The notes under the pieces: model-generated
Database searches by the model: none
What the model was told of the DNA's origin: nothing
The model's input: only the letters and a program-made list of their open reading frames with translations
Part shown: one piece after another, positions 41,688-51,252 of the stretch
How the letters are laid out: every line of letters starts with the position of its first letter
Numbering within the stretch: position 1 is the stretch's first letter
From: Bacillus sp. MUM 116
GTDB taxonomy: Bacteria; Bacillota; Bacilli; Bacillales; Cytobacillaceae
NCBI RefSeq assembly: GCF_001866655.1
Contig: NZ_MLYR01000021.1
Coordinates: 1-64,000 of the forward strand
Direction of reading: 5' to 3'
Length of the DNA: 64,000 bases
Translations under genes and position numbers: made by a program

Positions 41688-42659
41688 GTGAGTGATTTAT
41701 TTGAAGGTTTAAAGCGAAAAATTGCCGGCTGCGATTTGAAAATTGTTTTTCCGGAAGGGATGGATGAGCGGATTATTCGGGCGTGCGGCCGCCTTGCATC
41801 AGAAAAATTAATGACTCCAATTTTGATAGGAAACATTGAGCATATTCAAGCGAAGGCGAAAGAGCTTGGTGTTTCATTGGATGCGGCAGAAATTTATGAT
41901 CCGGCGACTTATGCGGGAATGGATGAGCTTGTTTCGGCGTTTGTCGAACGTCGTAATGGTAAAGCAACCGAAGAAGATGCGCGCAAGATTTTATTGGACG
42001 AAAATTACTTTGGCACAATGCTTGTGTATGTAAATAAAGCGAACGGCCTTGTCAGCGGTGCGGCCCACTCTACGGCCGATACAGTACGCCCTGCGCTGCA
42101 AATTATTAAAACAAAAGAAGGCGTGCAAAAGACGTCTGGTGTATTCATTATGGTCCGCGGTGACGAGAAATATGTGTTTGCCGATTGCGCCATCAATATT
42201 GCGCCAGACAGCCAGGATTTGGCGGAAATCGCGCTTGAAAGTGCGAAAACTGCTGCGATGTTTGATATTGACCCTCGTGTGGCAATGCTTAGCTTTTCCA
42301 CTAAGGGTTCGGCGAAGTCTGAGGAGACGGAACGGGTTATCGCTGCGATGGAGGAAGCAAAGCGTCGTGAACCGTCACTTGTTTTGGATGGCGAGTTCCA
42401 GTTTGATGCAGCATTTGTGCCGTCTGTTGCGAAAAGCAAAGCGCCTGGATCTGTGCTGCAGGGGGATGCGAATGTATTTATTTTCCCGAGCCTTGAAGCT
42501 GGAAACATCGGCTACAAAATTGCCCAGCGCTTAGGCGGCTTTGAAGCGGTTGGGCCGATTTTACAAGGGTTGAATCAACCGGTGAATGATTTGTCTCGCG
42601 GCTGTAATGAAGAAGATGTCTATAAGCTTGCGCTGATTACGGCGGCACAGGGGTTATAA
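41688..42659 (+). CDS. pta: Phosphate acetyltransferase
   Basis: A 323-residue Pta: KIVFPEGMDERIIRACGRLA at the start, VSGAAHSTADTVRPALQIIKT and NVFIFPSLEAGNIGYKIAQRLG near the end are family signatures. It makes acetyl phosphate from acetyl-CoA in overflow metabolism. GTG start with GAGGAGGAG. A cre site lies at 41599. Confidence 0.95.
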   Translation: MSDLFEGLKRKIAGCDLKIVFPEGMDERIIRACGRLASEKLMTPILIGNIEHIQAKAKELGVSLDAAEIYDPATYAGMDELVSAFVERRNGKATEEDARKILLDENYFGTMLVYVNKANGLVSGAAHSTADTVRPALQIIKTKEGVQKTSGVFIMVRGDEKYVFADCAINIAPDSQDLAEIALESAKTAAMFDIDPRVAMLSFSTKGSAKSEETERVIAAMEEAKRREPSLVLDGEFQFDAAFVPSVAKSKAPGSVLQGDANVFIFPSLEAGNIGYKIAQRLGGFEAVGPILQGLNQPVNDLSRGCNEEDVYKLALITAAQGL

Positions 42660-42667
42660 TCGGTTAT

Positions 42668-42703
42668 GGAGCTGGTCCTTTTTAGGGGGCTGGCTTTTTT
42701 TAT
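42668..42703 (+). terminator. Terminator after pta
   Basis: AGCTGGTCC and GGGGGCTGGCT pair imperfectly with wobbles, followed by seven T. Confidence 0.6.
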
Positions 42704-42783
42704 GCTGAGAGGTGTGGCTTTTGTATAATTTTGTAATTTTGTAGATATTGCGATTGGTTGATTTCGCTGGCTTGCCGGGGAAT

Positions 42784-42878
42784 TGTTGATATCTATTAAA
42801 TTTATGTTGATTTTCCGCCAAACTGTGTTGATATATTCTTAAAATCTGTCGTTATCCGTAAAAATTGTGTTGATATCT
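42784..42878. repeat. 21-bp-period array, core TGTTGATAT
   Basis: TGTTGAT or its variant TGTCGTT begins at 42784, 42805, 42826, 42847 and 42868, exactly 21 bp apart five times. Spacers are AT-rich and unrelated. The core differs from the array at 1-212. It sits between pta and lipL. Confidence 0.8.
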
Positions 42879-42951
42879 TCCCCAAATGGCTACTCGGCTA
42901 ATCATTTTGGTATAATAAACAAGGATTTTTAAATAAAAAGGAGTGTCACTA

Positions 42952-43785
42952 ATGGAAAAACCACTCCATTTACTGCGCCAGCCACAGTGGCGGGTCATTG
43001 ATCAGTCAGCTGTGGGTATTCATTTTCCTGCTCTGCAGTCATTTGGGACAGATGACACCCTTTGCGCCTCCGTCGGGACCGGTAATGCACCGGCAACAGC
43101 AAGGACATGGGTTCACCACAATACAATTGTCCTCGGCATTCAGGATACGAGGCTGCCGTTTTTAGAAAAAGGAAGGGAATTCCTTGAACAGCAAGGCTTT
43201 CAGACAATTGTCCGAAACTCAGGCGGTTTAGCGGTTGTCTTGGATGAAGGGGTATTGAATATCTCGCTGATTCTTCCAGAAACGGAAAAAGGGATTGATA
43301 TCAACCGCGGCTATGATACGATGTGGCGTCTTATTCAACAAATGTTTGCCGATTTTGCAGACCGGTCGATTGAAGCAAGGGAGATCATCGGATCCTATTG
43401 CCCTGGCAGCTATGACCTGAGCATTGATGGGAAAAAGTTTGCCGGCATCTCGCAGCGCCGTTTAAAAAAGGGGGTTGCAGTGCAAATTTACCTTTGTGTC
43501 AATGGCAGCGGCAGCAAACGGGCTGAGCTTATTAAACAATTTTATGAGATGGCTAAAGCGGGTGAGGCGACGAAATTTGCTTATCCGGAGGTAGTCCCCG
43601 AAGTGATGGCTTCGCTTTCGGAACTGCTGGACCAAAATTTCACCATTGCCGATGTGATGCTTCGGCTGTTAAACGAACTAAAGGGTCATAGTGACTTCTT
43701 ATATGCCGGTCAGTTAAATGACTATGAGCTTGAGCTCTTCCCGGGTTACTACGGGCGGGTCATTGATCGCAATGAGAAAATGTAA
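42952..43785 (+). CDS. lipL: Octanoyl-[GcvH]:protein N-octanoyltransferase LipL
   Basis: A 277-residue LplA-like amidotransferase that moves octanoyl from GcvH to E2 lipoyl domains. The catalytic Cys is Cys150 in [12 protein letters not shown], the same position as in B. subtilis LipL (YwfL). [21 protein letters not shown] follows the lipoate protein ligase pattern. ATG 42952 after AAGGAGTG. Confidence 0.95.
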   Translation: MEKPLHLLRQPQWRVIDQSAVGIHFPALQSFGTDDTLCASVGTGNAPATARTWVHHNTIVLGIQDTRLPFLEKGREFLEQQGFQTIVRNSGGLAVVLDEGVLNISLILPETEKGIDINRGYDTMWRLIQQMFADFADRSIEAREIIGSYCPGSYDLSIDGKKFAGISQRRLKKGVAVQIYLCVNGSGSKRAELIKQFYEMAKAGEATKFAYPEVVPEVMASLSELLDQNFTIADVMLRLLNELKGHSDFLYAGQLNDYELELFPGYYGRVIDRNEKM

Positions 43786-43844
43786 AAAGCCGTATACCAT
43801 GATGGATTTACGGCTTCTTGTTGTATAAAAAAATGTATTTTGAC

Positions 43845-43976
43845 TTTGAGAATTGTCCAGCGCAAGCGTCCTAGGGTTCTAGGTCACAAGCCAATCCATC
43901 AAGAAGGTTAAAGAGTAACCTTCTCGCCGGCTCGTCTTGTACTTGTCGCCTCTGACCAAGGCGCTTCCGCTTTTAA
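43845..43976 (+). repeat. Dispersed palindromic element, copy D
   Basis: Begins TTTGAGAATTGTCCAGC, inner stem GAAGGTTA/TAACCTTC, ends AAGGCGCTTCCGCTTTT. Lies between lipL and rsfA, and fills the gap between them. Confidence 0.85.
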
Positions 43977-44014
43977 ATTAACGAGGATGCTTTGCTTCTC
44001 CCTTTACCTTTTTT

Positions 44015-44749
44015 CTACTCAGCTACTTTTTCCAGGTTGCCATTGCGGTCCATTTTAAACTTCGTAGTTGCCGGGCGTTCTTCTTCTTCAAAGAGAACAA
44101 GCTTTCTGGCACGGTTCATAATTTTCATTAAGGTCTCATAATCTTCTTGAATCGTTTCAGTATTTTGCTCTAAACCTTCAATTTTCTTCGACATTTCATC
44201 GTTTTGGCGTTTCAAATCGGCAATTTCACGCTTTAATCTTTCATTCTCACTTTTTAGTGCTTCATTTTGAAGATTGGAATGATTAAAGTTTTGCAAGAAA
44301 TCAATCACATGATCAAGACTAACTCCTGACGCCGAAGCAGGTGCAGTTCTGTAAGTGGTTTGTACCGCAGGCGTATAGGTTTCCGCTGCCATTTCGGTAT
44401 TCATATCCGGTAGTTCAAACGATTCTTCCGCTTCAACTGGAACCTCCAGCGTAACGAGTTCCTCTACAACCGGTGGATTGTAAAGCAGTTTCTTCTTGCC
44501 ACCTTGGTCTTTTCCTAGAATCCGCTGGCGCTGCTTGCGTTGTTTTTTCGATAATTGCAAGGCTTTTTCATAACGATGGCGCACGACGGCATTCCATCTA
44601 AAGCCACAGGCAGCAGAAGTCCGGTTTAGTTTATCGCCAACCTCCTCAAATGCGTTCAGTTGGGTACTTCCTTCTCTAACATGACGAAGGACCGTTTCGG
44701 CCAAAAGTAAATCGTTTTCATCTGTCCATGCATCTTGACGAACTTTCAT
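44015..44749 (-). CDS. rsfA: Prespore-specific regulator RsfA family
   Basis: A 244-residue protein: an N-terminal Myb/SANT-like domain ([20 protein letters not shown], then [19 protein letters not shown]), a basic KKQRKQRQR patch and a long coiled coil from about residue 165 ([19 protein letters not shown]). RsfA modulates sigma-F-dependent forespore genes in B. subtilis, where it is YwfN and next to lipL (YwfL), as here. Confidence 0.9.
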   Translation of the reverse strand: MKVRQDAWTDENDLLLAETVLRHVREGSTQLNAFEEVGDKLNRTSAACGFRWNAVVRHRYEKALQLSKKQRKQRQRILGKDQGGKKKLLYNPPVVEELVTLEVPVEAEESFELPDMNTEMAAETYTPAVQTTYRTAPASASGVSLDHVIDFLQNFNHSNLQNEALKSENERLKREIADLKRQNDEMSKKIEGLEQNTETIQEDYETLMKIMNRARKLVLFEEEERPATTKFKMDRNGNLEKVAE

Positions 44750-45038
44750 TTTTTCAACTCCCTTAAATATTTAATACAATGAACCCGTTTGTGACGAGTT
44801 TTTAAAAGTTCTAGTCTTAGGATGGACAAGTTTTCCATGCTTTATACCAAAATGTTGCAAGGATAGTAGATTTTATTAGAGTTTACTAAGGAGATGCACC
44901 TTGCAATCAAAAACAAGAAACTGTAAAATACCAATGGAGTTAAATGTCGACTTTTTCAACAAAAAGCTGATTTTTGCAGCGGTTTGTTGGCTAAAATAAT
45001 ATAAAGCTTTTGTTAAAAATGGAAAGAGGTTGTAATAA
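44750..45038. other. Intergenic region with inverted repeat
   Basis: The region between the divergent rsfA and DUF1450 genes. TTGCAAGG (near 44860) and CCTTGCAA (near 44900) are perfect inverted 8-mers about 40 bp apart. No ORF or promoter is convincing. Confidence 0.5.
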
Positions 45039-45260
45039 ATGTCCAATGAATTTCGTGTTTGTGATGACTGCCAGGCCGTAAATTTAAAGACATTAATCCC
45101 TCGTTTGAAAGAGATTGACCCGAATGCTGAAATCAAGATTGGCTGCCAATCCTATTGCGGTCCGGGCCGAAAAAAGACCTTTGCGTTCGTGAACAACCGC
45201 CCGCTTGCGGCTTTATCGGAAGAGGAATTAATGGGAAAGATTAATAAGAAGCTTAAATAA
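45039..45260 (+). CDS. DUF1450 small Cys-rich protein
   Basis: A 73-residue protein with four cysteines, CDDC (8, 11) and CQSYC (36, 40), as in the YuzB/DUF1450 family. The fold is thioredoxin-like, related to [2Fe-2S] ferredoxins, but function is unknown. RBS AAAGAGG. Confidence 0.8.
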   Translation: MSNEFRVCDDCQAVNLKTLIPRLKEIDPNAEIKIGCQSYCGPGRKKTFAFVNNRPLAALSEEELMGKINKKLK

Positions 45261-45298
45261 AATCACCTTTGAAATGTACCTGGGTGGTTTTTCTTTTT
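45261..45298 (+). terminator. Terminator after DUF1450 gene
   Basis: AATCACC pairs with GGTGGTT around 15 nt, followed by TTTCTTTTT. Confidence 0.7.
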
Positions 45299-45330
45299 GG
45301 TTTAGTAGTATGAAGTTGATTTTGAAGCCA

Positions 45331-45438
45331 AGTTGATTAGAGCGGAAGGCTCGAAGACTCCTGCGGGAGCACGGGGCAGGGGAGGCTCACCTGACCGCCC
45401 GCGGAAAGCGAAGAGCCTGGAGAGGAAATCAACAACCT
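45331..45438. repeat. Dispersed GC-rich repeat (GGAAGGCTCGAAG type)
   Basis: A 108-bp GC-rich block in AT-rich surroundings, bounded by GTTGATT and AATCAAC. Inner inverted segments include AAGGCTCGAAG, TGCGGGAGCACGGGG, and CCCGCGGAAAGCGAAGAGC. I recognise the block as a repeat common in Bacillaceae genomes, probably an RNA or MITE-like element; no other copy is in this window. Confidence 0.7.
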
Positions 45439-45546
45439 TTCGATTAGGATTGTCGAAAATTACTGGGGGATTTTGCCGGAATTTGGGTGATTATCCCATA
45501 AATTGGGGCTATAATAGAAAGAAGAAAAAGAGGAAGAGGGAATCAA

Positions 45547-46854
45547 ATGGCTTATTCGATGGAAAAACTGAGTGAAGAAAAAGTGTTTAAAGACCCGGTT
45601 CATCGCTATGTCCATGTCCGTGACCGTGTGATATGGGATTTAATCGGAACGAAGGAATTTCAGCGTCTGCGTCGAATTAAACAGCTAGGAACCACATTTT
45701 TAACTTTTCACGGTGCAGAGCACAGCCGTTTCAATCATTCCCTCGGAGTTTATGAGATTGTCCGCCGCATCATTGATGATGTCTTTGCAGGACGTCCGGA
45801 GTGGAATGATGGGGAACGTCTGCTGACCCTTTGTGCCGCACTCCTCCATGATTTAGGGCACGGCCCTTTTTCCCATTCCTTTGAAAAAGTGTTCGACTTC
45901 GACCATGAAGATTTTACCCGGGCGATTATTTTAGGAGATACAGAGGTAAATAAAGTGCTATCAAAGGCCGGAAGAGATTTTCCTGAACAAGTAGCCGAAG
46001 TGATTGCGAAAACCTCTGAAAAAAAGCTGGTTGTGAGTTTAATATCCAGCCAGATTGATGCCGACCGAATGGATTACCTGCAGCGCGACGCCTATTTTAC
46101 CGGGGTGAGCTACGGTCAATTTGATATGGAACGGATTTTGCGTGTGATGCGGCCAAGAGAAGATCAGGTCGTGATTAAAAAGAGCGGTATGCATGCCGTG
46201 GAAGACTATATTATGAGCCGCTATCAAATGTACTGGCAGGTCTACTTCCATCCCGTTTCCCGGAGTGCCGAGGTTCTTTTATCAAAAATCCTCCACCGCG
46301 CAAAGGATTTATTTGAGCAAAACTATACTTTTAAAAATAAGCCGGTTCATTTTTATTCGTTCTTTCATAATCAACCGATTTTAGAAGACTATTTAAAATT
46401 GGATGAGGCTGTGATTTTATATTACTTTCAAATCTGGCAGGAGGAAGAGGATGCGATTTTAAAAGACCTCTGCCGCCGCTTTGTTAACCGGAATCTGTTT
46501 AAATACGCTGAATTTGACCCGGCTAAGGAATACAAAAAGCTGGCGCAGCTGAACGAGCTATTTAAACAGGCGGATTTAGATCCTGAATATTATTTGGTTG
46601 TCGACTCGTCATCTGATTTACCGTACGATTTTTACCGTCCAGGTGAAGAGGAGGAGCGGCTTCCTATCCATCTTTTAATGAAAAGCGGGGAATTACGCGA
46701 GCTTTCCAGAGAGTCGGAGATTGTCGACGCAATCTCTGGAAAAAGGAGAACAGATCACAAGCTCTATTATCCTGCTGATTTTATTTTTGATGAATCTTCA
46801 AAAAAAGAGATTAAACAACAAATACGTGCCCTTTTAGAAATAGAGATCGATTGA
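45547..46854 (+). CDS. ywfO: HD-domain phosphohydrolase YwfO
   Basis: A 435-residue HD-superfamily protein: HSRFNHSLGVYEIVRRI (first His), AALLHDLGHGPFSHSFE (HD pair) and SSQIDADRMDYLQRDAYFTG are typical of dGTP triphosphohydrolase-like proteins. B. subtilis YwfO has this length and context. It hydrolyses nucleoside triphosphates in vitro in related species; the cellular role is open. RBS AGAGGGA. Confidence 0.88.
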   Translation: MAYSMEKLSEEKVFKDPVHRYVHVRDRVIWDLIGTKEFQRLRRIKQLGTTFLTFHGAEHSRFNHSLGVYEIVRRIIDDVFAGRPEWNDGERLLTLCAALLHDLGHGPFSHSFEKVFDFDHEDFTRAIILGDTEVNKVLSKAGRDFPEQVAEVIAKTSEKKLVVSLISSQIDADRMDYLQRDAYFTGVSYGQFDMERILRVMRPREDQVVIKKSGMHAVEDYIMSRYQMYWQVYFHPVSRSAEVLLSKILHRAKDLFEQNYTFKNKPVHFYSFFHNQPILEDYLKLDEAVILYYFQIWQEEEDAILKDLCRRFVNRNLFKYAEFDPAKEYKKLAQLNELFKQADLDPEYYLVVDSSSDLPYDFYRPGEEEERLPIHLLMKSGELRELSRESEIVDAISGKRRTDHKLYYPADFIFDESSKKEIKQQIRALLEIEID

Positions 46855-46875
46855 TCCGGAGTAGGAGATGTGAAG

Positions 46876-47385
46876 ATGTTAAAAGATCACGCCAAGCTGA
46901 TGAAGGCCGTTTTGGTTTCCGGTGAAATCATCGGAAGAAAAAAGCTGCAAAAAATGATTTATATTGCCAAAAAAGTGTCTTTCCCATTCCATGAGAAGTT
47001 TCAATTTCATTTTTACGGCCCCTATTCGGAAGAACTAACTTTGAGAGTAGAAGAATTATGTAATATGGGCTTTCTGAATGAGGTGAAAGAGAAAAAGGGC
47101 GGGTACTTCCAGTATCGTTATACGCTAACCGAAAATGGCAGTGAGTTTCTAAGCTTAAATGAGGTAGAGATGCCTTATTTGCAAGATTGTCTCGAGGACA
47201 TGAACAGCCAAAATGCTAGATTTTTGGAGCTTGTTTCCACGGTTTTATATTTTGATAATCTTCCCAAGGAAGAGGTTGCGAATAAAGTCTTTACATTAAA
47301 AAGCAAGCAGCGCTATACGGAAGCGGAAATTGATGAGGCATATCAATATATTGAGGTGCTTAAAGAAAAAGCTAAGAATCATTAA
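46876..47385 (+). CDS. ywgA: YwgA family protein
   Basis: A 169-residue protein: 'LMKAVLVSGEIIGRKKLQKM' is a winged-helix-like start shared with antitoxin-like PanA/SocA proteins, followed by FPFHEKFQFHFYGPYSEEL. ATG 46876 preferred (AGGAG at 8 nt). It is 22 bp after ywfO and probably cotranscribed. No known role. Confidence 0.8.
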   Translation: MLKDHAKLMKAVLVSGEIIGRKKLQKMIYIAKKVSFPFHEKFQFHFYGPYSEELTLRVEELCNMGFLNEVKEKKGGYFQYRYTLTENGSEFLSLNEVEMPYLQDCLEDMNSQNARFLELVSTVLYFDNLPKEEVANKVFTLKSKQRYTEAEIDEAYQYIEVLKEKAKNH

Positions 47386-47402
47386 GGGTCTTAGCTTTTT
47401 TA
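47369..47402 (+). terminator. Terminator overlapping the ywgA stop
   Basis: AAGCTAAG and CTTAGCTT form an 8-bp stem, followed by TTTTT; the TAA stop (47383) is in the loop. Confidence 0.85.
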
Positions 47403-47408
47403 CATGGT

Positions 47409-47594
47409 TTATTTGTCAATTGCGCGGACGCCGGCGACAGCGTAATGATTTTTGGACATTTCCTCGATAATGATGGAAATATTCTCTTTTGGAGCGCCCG
47501 ATGTTTCACTTACAGCCTCAGTAACTTTTTCAACGAGTGCACGCTTTTGCTCATCAGAACGGCCTTCCAACATTTTTACGGTAACGATTGGCAT
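47409..47594 (-). CDS. ywhB: 4-oxalocrotonate tautomerase-like protein YwhB
   Basis: A 61-residue tautomerase subunit: mature N-terminus PIVTVKMLEGRSDEQKRAL gives the catalytic Pro after Met removal. RVSE-type residues and the 60-residue length fit hexameric 4-OT enzymes, and B. subtilis YwhB occupies this locus. RBS AAAGGAGGA. Confidence 0.9.
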   Translation of the reverse strand: MPIVTVKMLEGRSDEQKRALVEKVTEAVSETSGAPKENISIIIEEMSKNHYAVAGVRAIDK

Positions 47595-47635
47595 ATGTAT
47601 ATTCCTCCTTTTTTATAATATAAGAATTTGTATAT

Positions 47636-47692
47636 AGCTTTGAGAATTGTCCAGCTCCAGCGCCTGATCAAGGCGCTGGAGCTTTTCTTAAG
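47636..47692 (+). repeat. Dispersed palindromic element, copy E (core deleted)
   Basis: Both ends of the element are present (GCTTTGAGAATTGTCCAGC and AAGGCGCTGGAGCTTTTCTT) with the central ~75 bp missing. The result is a simple hairpin CTCCAGCGCCT/AGGCGCTGGAG. Confidence 0.85.
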
Positions 47693-47825
47693 TTTTTCAT
47701 AAAAAATCAAAAAATTCAAGTTGGTTGTTTTTTTCATTTTTAGGGCGGTTTCATGTATACTAAAAGGAAAATGAATACAGTGAATGGAACTATATAGACA
47801 AAGAAAAAAGAGAGGAGAAACCCAT

Positions 47826-48470
47826 TTGAGTTTAGCTTATCCACTTAAGGATATTCCTTATGTTGTAATTACGCTGGTGATTGCCTTTACGTTCCATGAG
47901 TTTGCCCATGCCTATGTGGCCTATAAGTTCGGGGATATGACGGCAAAAAATCAAGGGAGGCTGACATTAAATCCCATTCGGCATCTGGATCCGATTGGGA
48001 CGATCTTGATTTTTATCGCCGGGTTTGGCTGGGCCCGCCCTGTGCCGGTAAACCGTTTTTTCTTTAAAAATCCAAGGCTTGCCGGTGTTCTCGTTTCGGT
48101 TGCCGGCCCTATCAGTAATTTTGTTTTAGCTTCGCTGGGCTTTATCATTTGGTATGGGATGCTTAAGAGCGGCGTGGATATTCCCAATAACCTGCATGAT
48201 TTTTTGGAATTATTTGTTCAGCTTAATGTTGTTCTGTTTATTTTTAATCTCCTGCCGTTCCCGCCGCTTGACGGGTACCGCATTATCGAGGATTTAGCCC
48301 CCAATGGAATCCGCGCAAAAATGACTCAATATGAGTCATACGGGGCATTTATCTTTTTAATCCTTGTAATTACACCGCTTGATAGGTATACGATTTCGCC
48401 GCTTATGTATGGCGTCATTCCATCGGTGTTAAGTGGATTGAGCAACTTTTATTATGGATTATTTTTCTAG
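47826..48470 (+). CDS. ywhC: Site-2-protease-type M50 peptidase YwhC
   Basis: A 214-residue membrane metalloprotease: HEFAH (the zinc HExxH) in helix 1, NPIRHLDPIGTIL, and the second metal motif PPLDGYRI in helix 5. B. subtilis YwhC is 219 residues in the same place. Substrate unknown. TTG 47826 with AGGAG 8 nt upstream; the upstream ATG extension of 14 codons is not hydrophobic and lacks an RBS. Confidence 0.88.
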   Translation: MSLAYPLKDIPYVVITLVIAFTFHEFAHAYVAYKFGDMTAKNQGRLTLNPIRHLDPIGTILIFIAGFGWARPVPVNRFFFKNPRLAGVLVSVAGPISNFVLASLGFIIWYGMLKSGVDIPNNLHDFLELFVQLNVVLFIFNLLPFPPLDGYRIIEDLAPNGIRAKMTQYESYGAFIFLILVITPLDRYTISPLMYGVIPSVLSGLSNFYYGLFF

Positions 48471-48485
48471 GAGGAATATCGATAC

Positions 48486-48995
48486 ATGGAAGAAAAAAAG
48501 AAGAAGGTTGGTTTTAATATTATTAAAAGTGACCCGACTGACGGGCATCGCGGCTACGGCAAGGGGGCGCTTAGCCTTGATAATGTTTCCCCGGTAATTA
48601 TTGATGTGGATGCCGGGGAGGCAGAGATTGATGTTGGTGCGATGCATGCCCGCAGCGCGGTCGAGAAGGGCATCAAGTTCCTGTCAAATAAGGATGAGGT
48701 ACCAAACGGAAAGCCGTACTGGATTGTGTGGGTGACGATTGACCGCAATGAGGAAGGGCCTTATTATGCCGGGGTGACAGCCTGTGAAATGACGGTTGAC
48801 CGGGAAATCCGCCGCGGCTACAAGCTGCTTCCGGAGCATGTGAACCGGATGGATAAGTCGCTAAAACGCCACATTATTGTCGAGCATATGGATGAAAAAT
48901 CGAAAAAAGTGCTGGCAGAGTTTTTGCACAATCACAATGAGGTTTTATGGAAAAATTCGACGGAAGAACTAAAAAAAGGGTTATTGACTCAGTAA
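48486..48995 (+). CDS. ywhD: YwhD family protein
   Basis: A 169-residue soluble protein matching YwhD by length and position: 'FNIIKSDPTDGHRGYGKGAL', VDVGAMHARSAVEKGIKF. Function unknown. RBS GGAGG; 15 bp after ywhC. Confidence 0.85.
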   Translation: MEEKKKKVGFNIIKSDPTDGHRGYGKGALSLDNVSPVIIDVDAGEAEIDVGAMHARSAVEKGIKFLSNKDEVPNGKPYWIVWVTIDRNEEGPYYAGVTACEMTVDREIRRGYKLLPEHVNRMDKSLKRHIIVEHMDEKSKKVLAEFLHNHNEVLWKNSTEELKKGLLTQ

Positions 48996-49075
48996 ATTTT
49001 GGTAAATCTCTTGTAGTTTTACTGGAAAAAAAGTAAACTTATAGACAGCGTGAATACACGTAAAACTAGGACACG

Positions 49076-49103
49076 AAAAGCTCCGGAGGCATCCGGAGCT
49101 TTT
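49076..49103. terminator. Bidirectional terminator between ywhD and pbpG
   Basis: AAAAGCTCCGG and CCGGAGCTTTT form a perfect 11-bp stem with a 6-nt loop; U/A tracts on both strands. Confidence 0.9.
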
Positions 49104-49137
49104 CACATTGGGTTTAATTTTAAACAATTGAGGCGGA

Positions 49138-49185
49138 TTTTTATAGACAAAAATCTACGGTTTGAAAGAGAACTGTCTATAAAAA
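49138..49185 (-). terminator. Inverted repeat directly after pbpG stop
   Basis: TTTTTATAGACA (49138-49149) and TGTCTATAAAAA (49174-49185) are perfect 12-bp inverted repeats around a 24-nt loop, touching the pbpG stop. It is AU-rich, so a weak terminator or 3' stabiliser. Confidence 0.55.
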
Positions 49186-51252
49186 CTAATTCGCCCATTT
49201 AAAAATCCGTTTGTACCATGGGTCCTTATGTTCGGTGTTCTTTTTGGAAGGATTTGATTCGGAACGATTCATGTGCTCGGTACAATATTCCGTCGGCTCG
49301 GTGCCTTTTACAAAATAAGTAAACCTTCTCACCGGGCACTCCTTGGTCGCGAGCTTGCCGTTTTCCGGATTGACATAAACGCCAATGACCCCATCTTTCG
49401 GCGGCTTAAAGGCCTTAACAGGCTTATCCTTCAACGCCTCCTCCATAAACTGCGCCCAAATTTTTTTCGAGTATGACTTTTCCGCTACATAATCAATCGG
49501 TTTACTTTCATCAAAACCTGACCAAACCGCCGTGACGAGCTGAGGTGAGAATCCAATCATCCAGCTGTCCGTTTCCGTCGAACCGGATTTACCGGCATAA
49601 GGCCGAGTCAATTCCTTGATGACAGTGCTTCCGGTTACTCTTGAATACCCGTCAAGCTTCGGATCAAAAATCCCTGTCAACATTTGTGTCATGACGTAGG
49701 CTTTAGCAGGATCTAACACCTGTTTGTTATCCTGCTCTTTTTCATAAATTACCTTCCCATTATAATCTTCAACACGTGTAATCAAAGTGGGTTCAACTTT
49801 TTTCCCGCCATTGGCAAACAGGCTGTAGGCATTAGCCATATCAATGATACGGACCCCTGATGTCCCAAGGGCTAGCGATGGCACCTTCGCCATTTCGGTT
49901 GAAATGCCAAACTTTTTCGCTGTTTTGATTAACGTGTCTTCTCCTAAAAATAAATGCGTTTTAACCGCATAAATATTATCGGATAACGCGAGTGCCTGGG
50001 CGAGGGTGATTTCCCCGTTAGCATACTTATTGTTAAAATTATGCGGTGTATAATTAGAGCCGTCATCAAAATGAAAGGTCGTCGACTCGCTCCGCATCGT
50101 CGATGATGGTGTAAAACCTTGGCCAAGCGCCGCGTAATAAAGAATCGGTTTGATCGTTGAGCCTGGCTGCCTTTTCGCTTGGATTGCACGGTTATATTGA
50201 CTTTTTTCATAGTCGCGGCCGCCAATCATCGCCTTGACCCCGCCTGTTTTCGGATCCATCGACACAAGCGCCGTTTGAATTTCCGAGCCGCTGGCGATGA
50301 CACTTTGTACCTGCTTTTCAGCTGCTTCCTGTGTCTTAAGGTCAAGCGTCGTGTAAACTTTTAAGCCGCCAAGGGCAATCGTTCGGTCATCTAAATGCAA
50401 TTGATCTTTTAAAGCATTCTTGACCGCATCCTGAAAATAGGGAGCGACCTTCACTTGCTGGTGTGGGTGTGCGCCTACAAAGGTCAGCGATTGTTGTGCC
50501 ACCTTTTTTGCCTGGTTTTCCTTGATATAGCCGTTTGTCACCATTGTCCTCAGAATAATCGACTGACGGTGCTTCGCATTTTTCATCGATACAAGCGGGG
50601 AGTAATACCCCGGCCCCTTCGGAATCCCTGCCAGCATCGAGGCCTCGGCAAGGGTTAACTCCGAAGCTTTTTTTCCAAAATAAAACTGACTTGCTGCTTC
50701 TACACCGTAAGCACCGTTTCCGTAATAAATCGTGTTCAAGTAGCCTTCAAGGATTTGCTTTTTTGAATAATTCATTTCTAAGCGGATGGTGTAGAAGGCC
50801 TCTTGCAGTTTCCTGGACCAAGTTTTATCGTGCTCGAGAAAAAGGTTCCGGGCGTATTGCTGAGTGATGGTACTCGCGCCTTGCACCTTTCCGAATGCGT
50901 GTATATCGGCAACGACCGCACCGGCAATCCGCTTCATATCAAATCCATGGTGTTGGTAAAAGTTTTTATCTTCAATCGAAACGGTCGCATCTACTAAATC
51001 AGGGGAAATATCCTTTAAGGATACCCAGTAGCGCTTTTGCCCGCTGTTACTTTCACCAATCAATGTTCCGTCATTGGAAAAAAACAAGGTGGATTGCGGA
51101 ACGGCAAGCGGCGGCGCTCCTAAAATTTTCGCATAGGCCAGAATGCCGAGAAAGAGAATGAGCATACAAACCATGCCGATCAAACTGATGAAAATAATCG
51201 CGCGCAAATACTTAATCGTCTTCCGAAACCCGTGATTCGTCATGATTTCCAT
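49186..51252 (-). CDS. pbpG: Class A penicillin-binding protein PbpG (PBP2d)
   Basis: A 688-residue bifunctional peptidoglycan synthase: N-terminal membrane anchor, GT51 glycosyltransferase (SIEDKNFYQHHGFD, GASTITQQYARNLFL), then a transpeptidase with SxxK in RQPGSTIKP, SDN in ALSDNIYAVK and the third motif as KSGST instead of the usual KTGTT. B. subtilis PbpG (691 residues, YwhE) is expressed in the forespore for the germ cell wall. ATG 51252 after AAGGGGTGA. Confidence 0.92.
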   Translation of the reverse strand: MEIMTNHGFRKTIKYLRAIIFISLIGMVCMLILFLGILAYAKILGAPPLAVPQSTLFFSNDGTLIGESNSGQKRYWVSLKDISPDLVDATVSIEDKNFYQHHGFDMKRIAGAVVADIHAFGKVQGASTITQQYARNLFLEHDKTWSRKLQEAFYTIRLEMNYSKKQILEGYLNTIYYGNGAYGVEAASQFYFGKKASELTLAEASMLAGIPKGPGYYSPLVSMKNAKHRQSIILRTMVTNGYIKENQAKKVAQQSLTFVGAHPHQQVKVAPYFQDAVKNALKDQLHLDDRTIALGGLKVYTTLDLKTQEAAEKQVQSVIASGSEIQTALVSMDPKTGGVKAMIGGRDYEKSQYNRAIQAKRQPGSTIKPILYYAALGQGFTPSSTMRSESTTFHFDDGSNYTPHNFNNKYANGEITLAQALALSDNIYAVKTHLFLGEDTLIKTAKKFGISTEMAKVPSLALGTSGVRIIDMANAYSLFANGGKKVEPTLITRVEDYNGKVIYEKEQDNKQVLDPAKAYVMTQMLTGIFDPKLDGYSRVTGSTVIKELTRPYAGKSGSTETDSWMIGFSPQLVTAVWSGFDESKPIDYVAEKSYSKKIWAQFMEEALKDKPVKAFKPPKDGVIGVYVNPENGKLATKECPVRRFTYFVKGTEPTEYCTEHMNRSESNPSKKNTEHKDPWYKRIFKWAN

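Noticed and set aside
42005..42534. Long ORFs on both strands inside pta
   Set aside because: Shadows of a well conserved gene; no start signals.
45333..45575. 80-codon ORF in the GC-rich repeat
   Set aside because: It is the translation of a known type of non-coding repeat and has no RBS.
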